32,601 bases of DNA, taken from contig CAUDNR010000389.1 of NCBI GenBank assembly GCA_958430865.1, positions 1-32,601 of the forward strand, given 5' to 3'. Below, piece by piece: positions 18,362-29,643 of this stretch. The notes under the pieces were generated by a model. It did not search any database, was not told the origin of the DNA, and was given only the letters and a program-made list of their open reading frames with translations. This DNA is from Entrophospora sp. SA101 (Eukaryota > Glomeromycota > Glomeromycetes > Entrophosporales > Entrophosporaceae). The number at the start of each line of letters is the position of its first letter. The first letter of the stretch is position 1. The translations under genes were made by a program, and so were the position numbers.

Positions 18362-19390
18362 ACTGAAAGAGGAAGAATAATTGGTCATTGGGAAGCTGGT
18401 CAAGCAACTTGAGAAATAGCAAATGCCATTGGTCATACTCAAACACAAGTACAGCGTGCAATAAAAGCATATCGCGAAAAAGGTCAAATTACTGTTTTAT
18501 CTAGAAGTGGAAGACCAAAAAGTTTAACGGATCGAGACTCTAGGACTTTAAAAAGAATTGTCATAAAAAATCGTTTTACTCCTGCTAGAGAGATAACTAA
18601 CATATTAAATGAAATCACAGACACTCCTATTTGTGATCAAACAGTTTGTAGCTATCTCCATGGAGAAGGATATTGTAGTCGAGTTGCATTGAGGAAACCT
18701 TTCGTTTCTGAAGTTAATCGAAAAAAACGATTTAGTTGGTGCAGAGAAAGAAAAAATTGGAACATTGATGACTGGAATAATATTATTTGGAGTGATGAAT
18801 CAAAATTCAACTTGTATCATTCTGATTGACGGCAAAGAGTTTGGAGAATTCCAAAAGAAAAGTATGATGTTGACTGTCTTATTCCTACTTTTAAACATGG
18901 TGGAGGAGGAATAATGATGTGGGGTTGTTTCGTGAACAACTAACCAGGACCCTTGGTAATAACATAAGGTAAAATAACTGGTAAAAGATATCAAGAGCTT
19001 TTAGAAAATTATTTATTGCCTTTTATGAATGAATTAGGAACTGATTTAAATATATTTCAAGATGATAATGCACCAGTTCATACTGCAAAGGCAGTGCTTA
19101 AATGGAAAGAAGATAATTTTAATTCCTTCTCTTCCTTGGCCTGCTCAGAGTCCTGATCTCAACCAATTGAACATGTTTGGGATTATTTAGAAAAGGCAGT
19201 TCATAATCTAAAACCACATCCAAAAAATATTGAAGGATTATCTATTTATTTAAATGAAGAGTAGGAGAAGCTTGGCCGTAATTTTTTACAAGAAGAGTAG
19301 TTCGATTCTTGGCCGATATTTGACAATTAATTGTGAGGTTTTGTAAGTATGTATTTGAAACAACATTTACTAAGCTCTCGAAATGTGTTA
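18362..19390 (+). pseudogene. Decayed Tc1/mariner DDE transposase
   Basis: A near full-length transposase can be read with few breaks. The helix-turn-helix region (E-R-G-R-I-I-G-H-W-E-A-G-Q-A-T) is followed by S-R-S-G-R-P-K-S-L-T-D-R-D-S-R-T-L-K-R-I. The catalytic blocks are I-I-W-S-D-E-S-K-F (first Asp), F-Q-D-D-N-A-P-V-H-T-A-K (second Asp), and P-A-Q-S-P-D-L-N followed after a 1-bp loss by P-I-E-H-V-W-D-Y-L (Glu). Stops interrupt at T-(TGA)-E-I, S-D-(TGA)-R-Q-R-V-W, N-N-(TAA)-P-G-P-L and near the C-terminus. The order matches Tc1 elements of about 340 residues. I did not find clear terminal inverted repeats. It is non-autonomous. Confidence 0.85.
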
Positions 19391-20093
19391 AAACATGACA
19401 TCTAAAGTTGGCTCTAATCTAAAGTTTTTTTGAAAATTTCCGAAAAATTTTTTTTTGTCTTTTTAAAGATTATAAAATTACCAATAATTATGAACATGTC
19501 ATTATGGAAAAGATTTTTTTTGTTATTACACAACATCGACTTAATTAGTAAAATAATGACTTTTTATATCACAGGAATTATTCAATTATTTTCGCCGATC
19601 ATCAGGTGAAGCGATACTAATACTTTTTTCCAGTGACTGTACCTTGCACCCAAAAACGTAATATGGCTTGGCGTTGTGTTTCTTGAGTTGATGATTCAGT
19701 TTTTACAGGAAAATAAAATGAAAAGACAGTTAAGAATTTGTTTACAAATAGATTTAAATAATATTGCTTGTTTTATAAAAACATGATGTAAATCATTTAC
19801 AAATTTGGTGACTTTACACATTCCTTTACAAATTCATAAAAATTATCATTTTTTTTGTTAATGTACATTTTAAAAGGGATTATCAATTGTGACAACCAAT
19901 TGATGTTGCCATTCGACAGCTGCATGAATACTACAACTATAATTTGTGAAAATTACTTATTTGAAAAAAAATAAAAGGTAACACCTATTCGCCATCATCA
20001 TTAATTATAAAACTGCATACATGCATTCTCTTGGCCCTTCAAACAATTTGGTCTAACAAGATATAATTGTCCTGCTGATATCTTAAGGATTCA

Positions 20094-20125
<32 letters not shown>

Positions 20126-21009
20126 ATAATAACATGAATATTGTGATACAGATATACTATGTAATTACCCCAGACCAATTTATTACAAACATTAATTATT
20201 TCTTTTATTACCATTTATCCTGCTAAATTGAATTTTTATAATATTGATAACATGTGATAATGATACTAACTATAGAATAAAGGATAAAATGGTTATGAAC
20301 GAAAAAGAACGTGCGCTATCATTGCTGCATCGTCGTTGGATTGATGAAGTTATTGACCATGGATCATTATTCGTAATGATTATTATTTATGTAGATTACG
20401 CATGTGATGATGCCTATGGGTTTATAAAATAACAAGGAAGGGGATTTCCAACAAATCGTACTGAAGGAACTCCACTTCAGATTTGATTACTAATAAATTA
20501 ACATTATTATATATAACGATAATTAATCAATGATAAGTTATTTAGAAGAAGAAACCTAATATGAAAAAATCAATATCAAGCATTGGCGCGAAACAAAAGA
20601 AGAATTAACTAACGATTTGGCTACAAACATTTACCGCAATTTTTGGTGATCAAAAATGTCGTTACTACATATATATATTTTTTTATTATGTTTCATAAAC
20701 CACTAGAACATTTTACAGAAGAAAAAGAATCAATGTGAAACGATAATAGTATTTCTGATAAGAAGTAGTTAAAAAAGAGAAATTATTTTATTGATGTTGA
20801 TCTGTTCATTACGTATTTTCCTTTATTAGAATTAGTTTATTTTAAAATAATCACCAATTATTATTATGAAATTTTTTCATTTACAAAATTTTTTTTTAAA
20901 TTAAATTACCCAAATTACCCAAAAATAGAATTATTTATTGTTATATGACATAAATTTTTCATTTTCAATTTTTTTATTTTAAATTTTTATTTATCTTTTA
21001 AAAATAGAT
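19391..21009. other. Long stretch without a supported gene
   Basis: It includes an (AT)n tract at 20100-20124, a 62-codon plus frame at 20244-20432 (E-K-E-R-A-L-S-L-L-H-R-R-W-I-D-E) and a short Trp-rich patch near 20570-20650 (H-W-R-E-T-K-E-E-L-T-N-D-L). Both patches look faintly protein-like but lie in decayed sequence. The last 100 bp are AT-rich and precede the rhomboid gene. Confidence 0.35.
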
Positions 21010-22636
21010 ATGTCAGAATCAAGTTGGAATTCACATTTCCATCATAATCAACCTTACGACACCTCCTCATACGACAGCGACAACAACAAAAACAATAACC
21101 ATAGGAGAAGTATACCTATTTCTCCTATTTCTCAACAAAATCTTTCTTATGCTCAATATGGACAAGTGCAGAGTCACGAAAGTGTTAATATAACACAGCC
21201 AAGCAGCTATGAAACTAATATTAGAATTAACGATTCTGAAAAACACCTCTCTTCAGCTTCTTTTAATAATACTGGAAGTATAAATGAGAAAGGACAATTT
21301 CAGGAGCCTCCTACACCAACAACTCAACATGGAAATTATACAAATGATGGACTTACAGACAGTGATGAGGACTTAGCTAAACGTTTGTATCGTGAAGAAT
21401 CTGAAAATTATCATGGGCATAATACGGTCGCAGGAAGTCAAACCGGTGGAATGTATAGTCCTAAAGGAGAGGCTGCATCTTACTACGCAAATGTGAATGA
21501 GCCAGGACAAAGAGTCTCTGGAGCACAAATTCAAGGAACTACAGAAAACACCAAAAAACATCCAAAACCAGCCAGCGCATATGATGATCCTAAAATACAA
21601 GTACAGTTGGAAAAGCGACCAAGATGGAGACCATATTTTACATGGGTTGTTACTACTGTTCATTTAGCAATGTTTATTTACGGATTTATAAAAAATCAAG
21701 AATTATATGGAACTCTTATTCAGACACAACCTCTTAACCCAATGATCGGTCCATCATCACTGGTTAGTGGTTTTTTTATGAATTAATAATATATAACAAA
21801 TATAAAAATATATAATTAATTAATTTTTACCTATTCATTTTTAGACTTTAATCCAACTTGGAGCAAGGTTTAATCCTTGCATGCGCCCAGTTGCAATTCA
21901 AGGAGAATTTGATTATCAATTTGAGTGTCCTTCAAATGTGGGAGGGCAATTTGTTGTTCAACAATGTCCATTAAAAACGGCATGTGGATTTGATGGAAGA
22001 GGATTTAGAAACGAGGTTCCAGATCAATGGTTTAGATTTATCACACCAGTATTTCTTCATGCAGGTCTTATCCATTTCCTTTTCAATATGCTTTTTCAAT
22101 TAAGAACAGGCATTTCAATAGAAAGGGATATTGGATGGTGGAGATATAGCATTATATATATGGCAAGTGGCATATTTGGATTTGTATTTGGTGGTAATTT
22201 CGCCACGCCTACTATTCCTTCTATGGGAGCATCAGGCTCACTCTTTGGCATTATTGGGATTTTATTATTAGACACGCTTCAAAATTGGAAGTTAATGAAA
22301 AATCCATGTTTGGAACTTACAAAGTTGATGTTGATGATATTGTTTTCATTTTTGATAGGTCTTTTGCCAGGTTTAGATAATTTTTCACATATAGGAGGAT
22401 TTATTATGGGTATATTAACTGGAATGATTTTATTGCCGACTATTAAATTTTCCAAATTTCATAAATGGACAACGTGGATTCTAAGAATTGTAGCAATCCC
22501 GGCAGTGGTATTATTGTTTTTCTTCTTGATCAAAAATTTCTATACAAGTGACCCAAGGGATAAATGTCCATGGTGTAAATATCTTGGTTGTTTGCCTGTA
22601 TTTGGATGGTGTGATATCACTGGAATAAAACAATAG
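21010..22636 (+). CDS. Rhomboid-family intramembrane serine protease
   Basis: Two exons (21010-21762 and 21845-22636) join in frame to 514 residues, with donor GTTAGT and acceptor TTTTTAG. The first 200 residues are a polar, Asn/Ser/Gln-rich cytosolic region. A first membrane segment (F-T-W-V-V-T-T-V-H-L-A-M-F-I-Y-G) follows. The catalytic core has H-A-G-L-I-H-F-L-F-N-M, the serine motif G-A-S-G-S-L-F-G with Ser near residue 381, and the partner His in F-S-H-I-G-G-F near residue 433. Both catalytic residues are present, so it should be an active protease rather than an iRhom. The C-terminus is Cys-rich (K-C-P-W-C-K-Y-L-G-C). The layout fits the fungal rhomboids with a long N-tail; the substrate is unknown. 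Confidence 0.92.
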
Positions 22637-23045
22637 TTAACAAGAGACAATTTAACACTTTAACATGCATAATTTTATCAATGTATTTTTATAATTTTTC
22701 TTTACATATATATAAATTACGTATAATTGAATTTTTAATGTTAAACAGTTAATAAAATGTGGGCGTATAGAGTTGTAGGGTTAAAATTTAAGGTATTTTG
22801 TGTAATTGGTTTATTATTAACCCAAAACTTACCATTACTAAAAATCTCAAAATGATGCCATAACTAGCCGAGGTTCTTTACCTTGAACGATAAATAATGA
22901 AGAGGCATATATTCTCATTAGTGTTACTAATTCATAAAGACTATTAATATTAAATTCATTCGTTACATAGCAAAATATAATTTTTTAATTTTTTAATAAA
23001 TTTTTTTTTACATATGATATTCTTTTATAAAAACAAACAATAATT
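22637..23045. other. Intergenic region between convergent genes
   Basis: AT-rich 3' flanks of the rhomboid gene and the NTF2-like gene. Nothing else is seen. Confidence 0.4.
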
Positions 23046-23811
23046 TTATGCCCAATTCACTAGACCATAAAACATTCCAACTGCTACAATGGCCCAAGTA
23101 AAAAGCCACTTCCAAAATAAAATCAGCTTAGGAACGAGAAATGGAACAAACGCACCAGCAAGTTCTTCAGGATGTATAAATACTTCTTGTTTCCGTATAA
23201 CATATTTTCCATTTGTATCATATGAAAGATCCAATTTGATCAATAATCTACATTATAAAAATTATGTTATAGAAAAAAGTCTACAATTATCATTATCATT
23301 ATTCCTCCAGTATTTATTATTACCATCTATACCTTGTTGAATAATTAAACCAAAACCAAATTCCTCTTTTAGCGATTTGAGTTACGTCAATTATGGCTTT
23401 GAGAGAATCATCATTAAACCCTAAATTAAAATAAAAAAATATTGTTTTATATATAGTAGTAATTTCAAAGTTCCAATAAATATCAAGCATGACTTACAAA
23501 TATCATGAATTATTTCACAATCGCTCCAAAGATACCCTTTAAAAATACCAATCAATATGTAAGAAGTATTAGAATTGAATCAAAACAAAAGTTAAAAGAG
23601 CCATTTTTATATGTAAATAACCTTTATTAAATTTATTGAGTGCAATTAATCTTTCTCTTGAATTATGGGAACTTTGAATATAAGTTAAAAAATGCTTGTA
23701 TTCGACATCATCTCTATAATATTTTTTTATCTCTTCTGCACACAACTTGTTTTCTTTCGAACCAATAATTATCTTGATGATCTCTGGAATTTTGTCGATT
23801 GGACTATCCAT
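23046..23811 (-). CDS. SigF-type NTF2-like domain protein with a C-terminal membrane segment
   Basis: Four exons (23811-23622, 23536-23498, 23420-23333, 23247-23046) join in frame to 172 residues, with GT-AG introns. The N-terminal part has a Y-Y-R-D-D-V-E-Y-K-H-F block followed by S-R-E-R-L-I-A-L. The middle has L-W-S-D-C-E-I-I and W-F-W-F-N-Y-S-T-R. Next comes I-K-L-D-L-S-Y-D-T-N-G-K-Y-V-I-R-K-Q-E-V-F. This is the order of the cone-shaped NTF2/SnoaL fold as found in fungal SigF-like proteins. A hydrophobic tail (W-L-F-T-W-A-I-V-A-V-G-M-F-Y-G-L) probably anchors it in a membrane. No catalytic function is established. Family assignment is from memory of the pattern. Confidence 0.7.
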
Positions 23812-23833
23812 TGAAATTGTTAAAAATTGGCTC

Positions 23834-23869
<36 letters not shown>

Positions 23870-24834
23870 TTTATAAATGAAATTTACTCATTGTATGTAC
23901 AATCACGTGGTAATTTTTTCTGTATCGGGTCTAATTGTGGATGATGAGAATTGGGTGGCGGCTTATTCGGTTTTATTAGGCAAACAAATGGCAATGAATG
24001 GTTGTCACACAATATAAAAATTTAAATCGAAAAAATTCACATTTTTCAACGCATAGGAAGAAAGTTATCAAAAATTGGCGGAATATTATTTTCCACCTTC
24101 TGAATTTAAGATTATGATTACCTCGTGATTATTTTATTTGTAATCTATAAATAGATTTGAATTATCCATTCAATTTAGGTGGTTTGTTTTTTTTTTTGAA
24201 CTACTTAATTTTTGGAAAAACTCTTATCATTCCTTCTTTCGACACTTATAATACACATTATTGTTGGCTATATTAATATTATTTTATTTTTTTTAAAATT
24301 TTGTGACAATGGTTAAAAATAATAAAAAACCAAAGTAAACAAAAAAAGAAAGAAAACCCTTTGAAATGAGATATACTTGCTTACGAATTACAACAACAAT
24401 AATAAAAACAATTGATATTCTTGAATAATTATAAAGCCACAAAATTAAAATGGCCGAAAAGAAAGATTTTTTTTACCTCCGTGTTACAAAAATTCATAAA
24501 CGGTACATTAACGGCTTTTGAATGATTCCATATTACGACTTAAAAAAACTATATAATTACTAGTTTGTCACATTGTTTTTTTTTCAAAAAAAAATTTTGT
24601 TTTTGTATTTTTTTTAAAACAAAAAAATTTTTTGAAAAAGTTGTCCTGGAAGGCAATTTATTATTTAGTAATAATAACAACGACAACAACGACAATAATA
24701 ATAAAAAATAAAATAATAAAATAATAAAATAATAAAATAATATAATAATATAATAATAATAAAATAATATAATAATAATAACAACAACGGTAATAATAAT
24801 ATTCATATAATATATTTTACACTATTAATTAGTC
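23812..24834. other. Intergenic region with AT and AAT repeats
   Basis: No gene is visible. A (TA)n run lies at 23838-23868, 27 bp upstream of the NTF2-like start codon. A long low-complexity tract of AAT, ACA and AAAATAAT units lies at 24669-24800, just before the next gene. The latter would form much of that gene's leader. Confidence 0.5.
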
Positions 24835-25590
24835 ATGTCAAATCATATTCAAAATCGTCATAGTTGTAATATTAAAACAAATAATTCAAATAATTCAAAT
24901 AATTCAGAAAATGTCTTTAGATATAGTTATCCAAACTCAAGACCAGACATCTTACATACTAAGTTTGACATCCCAATTAAAAAGTCTACTATTAAAAGAT
25001 TATCAAATAAATCAGTAGATTCTCAAGATTCAGGAATTGGTCTTTCCAAAGCAGATTACGAGATTAGAAGAGCAATAAAAGCACAAAGAATTATTGAACG
25101 TCCACAGATAATTGTTATTCACAAAGGAAAACCAATAATGACAAGTCGCAATTACTACAATAATGGTAATTCTGAAGATCTTGATGCCGATGCTCACATG
25201 ATAATATCAGCTGCCACGGCATCCAAAATACACCGAAGAGAAATAGCTGTAATGCAAAAAAGAAATACAATCATTTCATCATCATCATTATCATCATCAT
25301 CATCATCATCATTATCACCATCATCATCTTTATCATTACCATCTTCTCCCTCGTTATACAACAATGACAATTTTGAAAAAGAAAATGTATTTAATGGTTT
25401 CGAGTTCACTAGAAGCAACGATATAGAAACAAACGATATCAAGAAAGAGATTGATAATTATGACGAGAAAAAGAAACCTCGAGGTTGCTCGTTCTTAAAA
25501 AGCAAACCTTCAATAAAAAGAGTTTCATCTGTAATTAAAAAATTAGTTGGAAAAGAAAAAAGATTTATGACATGTGTTTACGTTAATTAA
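24835..25590 (+). CDS. Unknown low-complexity protein, 251 residues
   Basis: A single open frame runs from ATG 24835 to TAA 25590. Asn/Ser repeats occur near the start, and a run of about 25 mostly Ser residues near residues 145-175 is coded by a TCA/TCT microsatellite. Between them is a more conserved-looking stretch: K-S-V-D-S-Q-D-S-G-I-G-L-S-K-A-D-Y-E-I-R then I-I-V-I-H-K-G-K-P-I-M-T. The C-terminus is very basic (K-R-V-S-S-V-I-K-K-L-V-G-K-E-K-R). No known domain is visible and no membrane segment is seen. It could be a disordered signalling or nuclear protein of these fungi. That the frame stays open through unbiased codons supports a real gene. Confidence 0.65.
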   Translation: MSNHIQNRHSCNIKTNNSNNSNNSENVFRYSYPNSRPDILHTKFDIPIKKSTIKRLSNKSVDSQDSGIGLSKADYEIRRAIKAQRIIERPQIIVIHKGKPIMTSRNYYNNGNSEDLDADAHMIISAATASKIHRREIAVMQKRNTIISSSSLSSSSSSSLSPSSSLSLPSSPSLYNNDNFEKENVFNGFEFTRSNDIETNDIKKEIDNYDEKKKPRGCSFLKSKPSIKRVSSVIKKLVGKEKRFMTCVYVN

Positions 25591-26390
25591 TTTAATTATA
25601 ATATTTTCATTTTCAACACTGATTTTTTTAAATAACACATCAAAATATTATAAGCTTATCAATTTTATGATATTTTTTAATAAATGTATATACACACACA
25701 CACATTCAATAAAATTCATTCACACACATTATTACACATTTATGCATTTAAATTTCATTTTTCAATAACATAATAATGATAATAATACTATACTATTTTT
25801 TCTTTTGAAATCTTAAGATTTTTTTTATTACATCATTTATTCATGTAAATTTAATTTTCAATAAAAACATAATTTAAGATTTTAAGCAATCTCAAAATTG
25901 TTGTCTTCATATTATTCTCTTTTGGGAATTTTTTTACAAAATCTTGTAGCGTCATACAGTGTACATTAATGTATATATAATTAGTATACTAATTTTTCTT
26001 CAAACCTATTCTTGACCAAAAGCCTGCCTTCCATAGCATATTAATATACATATATGTATTCGGGAGCCTACGGAAGGGTTGAAACTTTTATTTTCTCCTA
26101 AAATCCCCTTGCATATAATAATAATCACATGATTAGTGTTGATCGCGCGGTTGTGTATTTATATTAAATATATAATTTTTTTAGTTACCCAATCACCCAT
26201 ATAATAGTTCGCGGTCCTAAGACGCGTGTACAACTAACTATCTATGAATTTTTCGGGGTTCTTTTTTTTTCATATCTATTTATATCTATTATCTATTTGT
26301 AAAAAATCAGATTTAAAAAAAATTTTTAATAATATAATAACAATAAATAGACAAGCAACAAAATAACAATTTTCAAAAAAAAAAAAAAAA
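25591..26390. other. Intergenic region upstream of the BTB gene
   Basis: No gene is seen. A CA-rich run occurs near 25690-25735. The segment 26140-26240 has unusual CpG-rich islets (GATCGCGCGG, GTTCGCGG, GACGCGTG), including an ACGCGT core near 26222. They stand out in AT-rich DNA and may belong to the BTB gene promoter. An A-rich leader runs right up to the ATG at 26391. Confidence 0.45.
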
Positions 26391-28292
26391 ATGCTTTCGT
26401 CTTTAGAAATTGTTACTAAATTGTTTAACGAACTCTTAACTACTGCTACCAATGAAAAAAGTGCATCGACTATAAAATATATTAATAAACTTATAAATGA
26501 TTTTTCTAAATTATTAAACGATCAGCCATTTTATGATGTAGAAATGACGGTTGGCCAAGATCAAGAACATACCAAAACTTTCCGAGTTCACTCAACCGTA
26601 TTAAGGGCAAGATCTCCATATTTTAATGTAGCGTTGTCAAATGAATGGATTAGGAGATCTAAAGATGGAATTATTATTTTTGAAAAGAAAAATACCACAC
26701 CAAAAGTATTTGAAATTATCATAAAGTGAGTATTAATGATAGTAACAATGGTGGTCATAAATTATTTAATATTTACATATTAATTATATTATTAATATAC
26801 ATAAAAACACAATTGCATATATATATATATACACATACATACATCTACGCATTAAACATAAAATTTTTATTCAAGTTACATCTATAGTGGAATTATTGAA
26901 ATAGATCATCTTTATCCATATGAAATATTTAGTCTGATTGAAGCTTGTGACGAATTATGCCTTAGCGAAGTCATTGATTACTTACAGAATCATCTAATTC
27001 AATGTAGTCAAGAATGGCTCAAACAGAATCTAAATTATATCAACCATATTTCATCAAATCACGCACAATTTCTTAAACTTAATCAATATTGTAACAATTT
27101 ATTTGATTCCAATCCAGCTTTATTTTTAATATCTGATGATTTTAGATCAATCGATAAATCAACATTGATTTCCATAATAGAAAAAGATTGTTTACAATTG
27201 AATGAAATAGATATTTGGAAATATATTATAAAGTGGGTAATCGGGCAAATAAACTACCATATCGATGAAGATAACAACAAAAATAATATTAATACTAATA
27301 TTAGTATTATCTTACGGGAAAAACCAGAAAATATTGGTTTTCTAAAAAACTTACTAGATGATCTAATTTCTTCAATTCGATTTCCAGATATTTCCAGAGA
27401 TGATTTCAACTATTTTGTCAAACCTTACCAAAAAATAATTAATGATGAATTATATGCTGAGCTTCTTCAATATTACAACAGTCCCCCGATGATAAATAGT
27501 AACGCTTGGCAATTAAAAGTAATGAATCAGAAAAGACGAAGAGTAGGAAGATTATTGAATCTGCCAATCAAATGTCTTATTTCTAATTGGATTGATAATA
27601 ATGATCATTATTATGCTAACGAAGGTAGTATTCCGTACGAATTTAAACCAATTTTATGTGGAAATTGTGACGGATATTCACAATCAGTATTTATTGAATT
27701 ATGCTCGAATATTACACAAACAATTGTCCTAATGAAAATTAAAGGATCTGATGAGTTGGTTGGTGGGTATAACCCTGTCTGTTGGAATAATCAAAATATA
27801 CCATCCAACTATAATTATTTCATTGAAACCATACAGAGTTTCATTTTTAAGATTGAACCGAATCGCATACAAAATTCTATCCTAAGTAGAGTCACGTATC
27901 CTGCACGTGCAATTTATCATTGTGGTAATGTTAATGATATCAATGTCAGTAGTAATGTTGACGGCGATAATAATGACGGCGACAACTACAACCACAATAA
28001 AAAAAATAATAATAATAGTTTTAGAAATAGAGATTATAATGGTGTTAAAAGTCAAAATAATGATAATGATATGAAGAATAATTATGTTATAGATGGTATA
28101 GAAATATCTGAAAATTTAGTAAATTTTTATGATTTATGCTTATACAATAGTGTCAACAAACAATCATTTTGTTATTACTATCACCATAACACCTTCTTAT
28201 ATTATGATCGAAATCTTGGATTGGATCATGGAAGCGGCAGTATGCATCTGTTAGAAGATTTCGAAGTCTATCATGTCATAAGAAAATTATAA
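26391..28292 (+). CDS. BTB-BACK-TLDc domain protein
   Basis: Two exons (26391-26725 and 26876-28292) join in frame to 583 residues, with donor GTGAGT and acceptor TTCAAG. The BTB domain spans about residues 45-150, with F-Y-D-V-E-M-T-V-G, F-R-V-H-S-T-V-L-R-A-R-S-P-Y-F and, across the join, Y-I-Y-S-G-I-I-E. A BACK-like helical region follows to about residue 300. The TLDc domain (about 325-583) shows L-V-G-G-Y-N-P-V-C-W, S-F-I-F-K-I and, at the end, L-L-E-D-F-E-V-Y-H-V-I. A disordered Asn/Asp insert of about 55 residues interrupts TLDc near residue 460. The domain set is typical of a large Glomeromycotina family. BTB proteins often bridge Cullin-3 to substrates, but the partner here is unknown. 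Confidence 0.88.
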
Positions 28293-28398
28293 TTATTATT
28301 ATTATAAATAATACAATTATTATTATTATAAATGATACAATTATTATTATTATAATTAATACAATTATTATTATAATTAATATAATTATTATTATTAT
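28289..28398. repeat. Tandem repeat, unit about 24 bp
   Basis: About four and a half copies of a unit near ACAATTATTATTATTATAAA plus TGAT lie just after the BTB stop codon, probably in its 3' UTR. Confidence 0.8.
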
Positions 28399-28594
28399 TA
28401 CTAAAATTATTAATATTATTACTAAAGTCATTAAAATTTATTGGTATTGATATTTGCATAATAAAAAATCTTTAATGTAAATTTATATAATATGTACACA
28501 GAATTACTATTAATTTAATTATTCTATTAATTTTATAATAATGTCCTCAAAAATGCACTTATATATATTATCTTTTATTATGCATAGATTAACT

Positions 28595-29291
28595 TTAAAT
28601 TGTTTCATCGAATGTCATTGTAATATCAGAATCTTGTTGTTGCTGCTGCAATTGTTGTTCATTTATATCATTTTTTATAAAAGTATTTGTGTTAGCGTAT
28701 TGTGTTGAATTTAAATATTCCTCTTCATAAACTCCAATTTGATACGATAAATCAATTTCCTCTTCCAATAAAAAATCTAAATATTTAAAAAAAAGATATT
28801 TATATATACATACTATATAATGTATGTATATACGTATAAAGCTAAGATTTATTTTGTACCTTGCTCAATCTCTTGAAAAAATTCTTCTTGTTCTAAAGAT
28901 GTATTAATATCTTGAATGATTTTATTAGAACGTATAAGATCATTTGTTTGAAGTTTTTTCCATTCATTCAAAACTATCTTTCGAATCCACTATTATTTAT
29001 TATTATAGAGTTGTGAAGTAAGAGAAGAAAACGAATAAATAAAGAGCGAGAGAAATAATATATGAAGAGGGTATATAAATAAAGATTAACCTGATGTTGG
29101 TCAGGTTCACTATCAACAAGTATTCCCCTTCGTTTATTTAGTTCTTGATCTTTTAGTTTCTTAATACTTTGTAAGCATTGTTTTTTAAAGTCTTCTCGCC
29201 AAACTTGGTTTGACTTTGATTTCATAAGAGAACGATGTAGTCCAAAAGTTGGCTTGTTGTTATTCTTGAAATTATGCATTCTCGAAGACAT
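28595..29291 (-). CDS. RPA-interacting-protein-like gene, apparently without the C-terminal zinc finger
   Basis: Three exons (29291-29091, 28989-28860, 28776-28595) join in frame to 170 residues. The N-terminal part has H-R-S-L-M-K-S-K-S-N-Q-V-W-R-E-D-F-K-K-Q-C-L then a Lys-rich helix, close to the N-terminal domain of RPAIN (W-K-E-x-F-R-x-R-C-x-x-R). A middle acidic part (F-F-Q-E-I-E-Q-D-F-L-L-E-E-E-I) fits the conserved acidic helix. The C-terminus is a Gln-rich tail with no Cys pairs, so the usual zinc finger is missing or lies in an unseen alternative exon. In animals RPAIN helps carry the replication protein A complex into the nucleus. The family call is moderate. Confidence 0.55.
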
Positions 29292-29313
29292 TATTATTGC
29301 TATTGTCAAAAAA

Positions 29314-29319
29314 ACGCGT
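29314..29319. promoter_or_regulatory. ACGCGT (MluI cell-cycle box-like) site
   Basis: A perfect ACGCGT lies 23 bp upstream of the RPAIN-like ATG. In yeasts this core is bound by MBF and drives G1/S expression of replication genes, which would suit this product. A six-base site can occur by chance, though CG-containing words are rare in this AT-rich DNA. Confidence 0.35.
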
Positions 29320-29410
29320 TATTTTTAACCTTTTATGTTACCCAAAATTAAAATAATATTAATATTAAAGAATTAGGACCCCGACTGGAATACCCCCATG
29401 TAGATTTGTT

Positions 29411-29562
29411 AGCATAGTGGAAGTTTGTTGTTACACGAAATGTTATACATATATAGTAATTCAAATCCAGTTTATCACTTAACTTTTTATTGCCAGAATG
29501 TTTGTAAAGTTGCGTTGCACAATATAAAAAATTAGTGTAACATTTCAAATTTCCACTATGCT
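29411..29562. mobile_element. MITE-like element, 152 bp, with terminal inverted repeats
   Basis: The ends are AGCATAGTGGAAGTTTG (29411) and its inverse CAAATTTCCACTATGCT (to 29562), with one mismatch in 17. Similarity continues further inward (TTACAC / GTGTAA). The flanks GATTTGTT on the left and GATTTTGTT on the right look like an 8-9-bp target duplication, as in hAT elements. It sits in the shared promoter region of the RPAIN-like gene (minus) and the U1A-like gene (plus). Confidence 0.65.
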
Positions 29563-29643
29563 GATTTTGTTTGATCTAGAAATTTAGCCAATGAACTCTA
29601 GTTTAGCATTCAATATTTTTTTTTGGCACAATAAAAAAAAAAA

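Noticed and set aside
20244..20432. 62-codon plus-strand frame
   Set aside because: Its first part looks faintly protein-like, but there is no domain, no splice context and no continuation.
21373..21663. 96-codon minus-strand frame
   Set aside because: It lies antisense to the first exon of the rhomboid gene and has no protein-like content of its own.
25194..25442. 82-codon minus-strand frame with an Asp run
   Set aside because: It is the antisense shadow of the Ser-rich tract in the 24835-25590 gene.
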